DNA of 64,000 nt from Firmicutes bacterium CAG:345. GTDB lineage: Bacteria > Bacillota_I > Bacilli_A > RFN20 > CAG-288. The notes under the pieces were generated by a model that saw nothing but the letters and a program-made list of their open reading frames with translations, had not been told where the DNA came from and made no database searches. The stretch is from positions 62,001 to 126,000 of the forward strand of contig FR893375.1 in NCBI GenBank assembly GCA_000433315.1. Reading direction: 5' to 3'. The position numbers and the translations under genes were made by a program. Positions 62,536 through 64,000 of this stretch are shown piece after piece (within the stretch, counting starts at the first letter, position 1; each line of letters starts with the position of its first letter).

Positions 62536-64000
62536 ATGATTGACTATAAAACATGTTTAAATAAACAACAAGAACAGGCAGTAACTTCTACTGCACAACA
62601 TTTAAGAATAATCGCTGGAGCAGGTACAGGAAAAACCAGAGCTTTAACATATCGAATTGCTTTCTTATTATCTGAAAGAATCGTTCTTCCTTCTCAATTA
62701 GTTGCTATTACTTTTACCAATAAAGTCGCTAACGAAATGAAAGAAAGAGTACAGAGTCTAACAGAACAATATAATCTTCCTATCGATAGAATGCCGCTTA
62801 TCACAACATATCATAGTTTTTGTTTGCGCTTTTTAAGAAAAGAAATTTCTTACTTGCCTGGATTTACAAAAAATTTCACCATCGCCGATGATGATGACCA
62901 AAAAAAGTATTTAAAAATGACTGCTGAAGCATTAAAAATTAATGTAAAAGCAGATATTTTTGAACATTTAAAATATGCTTTATGGAATATCAAATGCCTT
63001 GGTCTTTTACCTAATGAAGTATCTGAAAAAGATATAGAAGATCCTATTCTCTCTTATAATTCTTTCATAAATTTCTATTCAAAATATCAAGAAATATTGA
63101 AAAAGAACAACACAATGGATTTCGATGATATTTTAATTTTCGCTTACTATATCATAAAAAATAATCCTAATGTTAAACAACGTTACCATAATAAATACAA
63201 AGCTTTTTTAGTTGATGAATATCAAGATACCAACAATTTACAATATAAACTTTTACGTGAGTTTTTATCACCAGATGCTCTTTTAACTGTCGTTGGTGAT
63301 CCTGACCAAACTATTTATACTTGGAGAGGTGCCGACGCTAAACTCATCAGCCATGTTTTACCAAAAGATTTTAAAGATTTAGTTACAGTTATTTTGAATG
63401 CCAATTATCGTTCGACTCAGACAATTTTAAACACAGCTAATATATTGATAAATAACAATACCGACAGAGATAAAAAAAATTTACTAGCTGCCAGCGGTCT
63501 AGTAGGAGAAGATATAGATTTTAAAATTTTGCAAAGTCAGGATTTAGAAGCAAAATACATAGTTTCACAAATAAAAGATAGCGTTTATCGTCGAAACAGA
63601 AAATATAATGAAATTTCTATAATATATCGCTCAAACTATTTATCAAGAGCGCTAGAAATGGCTTTGGCACAAGCTAGAATTCCTTATAAAATTTATGGTG
63701 GTTTCCGTTTCTATGATAGAGCTTCTATCAAAGACGCTTTAGCCTATTTAAGAGTTCTTATCAATCCTGAAGACAACGCCTCAACTTTAAGAATTCTTCA
63801 AGCTCCTACAAGAAAAATAGGTCCTATGTCATTAGCATATATAGTTTCGTTTGCTGATCAAAACCAAATTTCTTATCTTGAAGCTATCGTTAATCATATT
63901 GATGAACTAGATATTTCTTCAGTTAGCAAATCTCAACTTCAAAATTATAAAAATGCTTTAGCAACCATCTTCAAAAATTTAACCGATACAAATTTCAAAG
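62536..64000 (+). CDS. pcrA: PcrA/UvrD-type DNA helicase, N-terminal part
   Basis: The frame begins at ATG 62536 behind GGGAG and continues past the window end, giving about 488 residues. Superfamily 1 helicase motifs in order: Q motif LNKQQEQAV, motif I AGAGTGKTR, motif Ia AITFTNKVANEM, motif II VDEYQDTNNLQY, motif III VVGDPDQTIYTWRGAD and motif IV NYRSTQTIL. It translocates 3' to 5' and acts in repair and plasmid replication. The gene seems a first cistron (TATAAT at 62510-62515). PcrA rather than RecB or Rep is inferred from sequence type. Confidence 0.92.
   Translation, partial: MIDYKTCLNKQQEQAVTSTAQHLRIIAGAGTGKTRALTYRIAFLLSERIVLPSQLVAITFTNKVANEMKERVQSLTEQYNLPIDRMPLITTYHSFCLRFLRKEISYLPGFTKNFTIADDDDQKKYLKMTAEALKINVKADIFEHLKYALWNIKCLGLLPNEVSEKDIEDPILSYNSFINFYSKYQEILKKNNTMDFDDILIFAYYIIKNNPNVKQRYHNKYKAFLVDEYQDTNNLQYKLLREFLSPDALLTVVGDPDQTIYTWRGADAKLISHVLPKDFKDLVTVILNANYRSTQTILNTANILINNNTDRDKKNLLAASGLVGEDIDFKILQSQDLEAKYIVSQIKDSVYRRNRKYNEISIIYRSNYLSRALEMALAQARIPYKIYGGFRFYDRASIKDALAYLRVLINPEDNASTLRILQAPTRKIGPMSLAYIVSFADQNQISYLEAIVNHIDELDISSVSKSQLQNYKNALATIFKNLTDTNFK

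Noticed and set aside
1..64000. CRISPR array, prophage, transposon or integrated element
   Set aside because: No regularly spaced repeats, transposase, integrase or phage structural genes were seen; composition is uniform and most genes are housekeeping.

Overview
The window comes from a strongly A+T-rich, low-GC Gram-positive bacterium, most likely an uncultured gut-type member of the class Bacilli. The evidence is a PolC-type replicative polymerase, the order rpsB-tsf-pyrH-frr-uppS-cdsA-dxr-rseP-polC, the block gpsB-rnpB-pgsA-cinA-recA, a type B RNase P RNA, AGGAGG ribosome binding sites and strong TATAAT promoters. UGG is used for Trp and UGA ends many genes in ATGA-type overlaps, so the code is standard. 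No phage, insertion sequence or CRISPR array is visible.

Layout. 1-10.2 kb: partial PTS-type permease, plsC-dagK lipid genes, YitT protein, ABC exporter of the FtsX type, LysM protein, two RDD membrane proteins and a BusR-like GntR/RCK_C regulator. 10.2-14.9 kb: small membrane protein, glutamine synthetase, a TPP-riboswitch-controlled thiamine transporter, rpiB, ywlC, a small secreted protein and a LemA protein. 14.9-26.8 kb: the translation/lipid/isoprenoid/polC supercluster on the minus strand. 27.0-28.3 kb: tRNA-Leu, tRNA-Ser, and a decayed oxidoreductase-cupin fusion behind intact operator-like dyads. 28.4-32.1 kb: glycosyltransferase 2, a large membrane protein, and a possible 55-residue protein.

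32.2-39.5 kb is the most unusual part. A patatin and a cyclodeaminase-like gene are followed, behind a promoter with a cre-like palindrome, by a small HN..H protein, CooT (Ni-binding), CooC (Ni-insertion ATPase with its CxC), two subunits of the 2-hydroxyacyl-CoA dehydratase / double-cubane family, their ASKHA activator, a small membrane protein and a truncated stand-alone relative of acetyl-CoA synthase. The second dehydratase-like gene carries an in-frame UGA between its only good ribosome binding site and the rest of the protein. The set looks like an ATP-driven low-potential reductase tied to nickel handling; I do not recognise it as a described system.

39.5-46 kb: cation/proton antiporter behind a fluoride riboswitch, chorismate-mutase-like protein, SLC13-type transporter, and two divergent U32 peptidase-family proteins. 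46-50.5 kb: a lipoprotein with a ComEC-like metallo-beta-lactamase domain and an O-antigen-ligase-like membrane protein. 50.8-53.7 kb: recA, cinA/pncC, pgsA, rnpB, gpsB. 53.9-64 kb: YfhO protein, prfA, prmC, DJ-1/PfpI protein, tRNA-Asn, tRNA-Glu, upp, a 5'-nucleotidase lipoprotein and the start of a PcrA/UvrD helicase.

A recurrent feature is the apparent leaderless transcript: in several units a good -10 box ends 6 bases before the start codon and no ribosome binding site exists.
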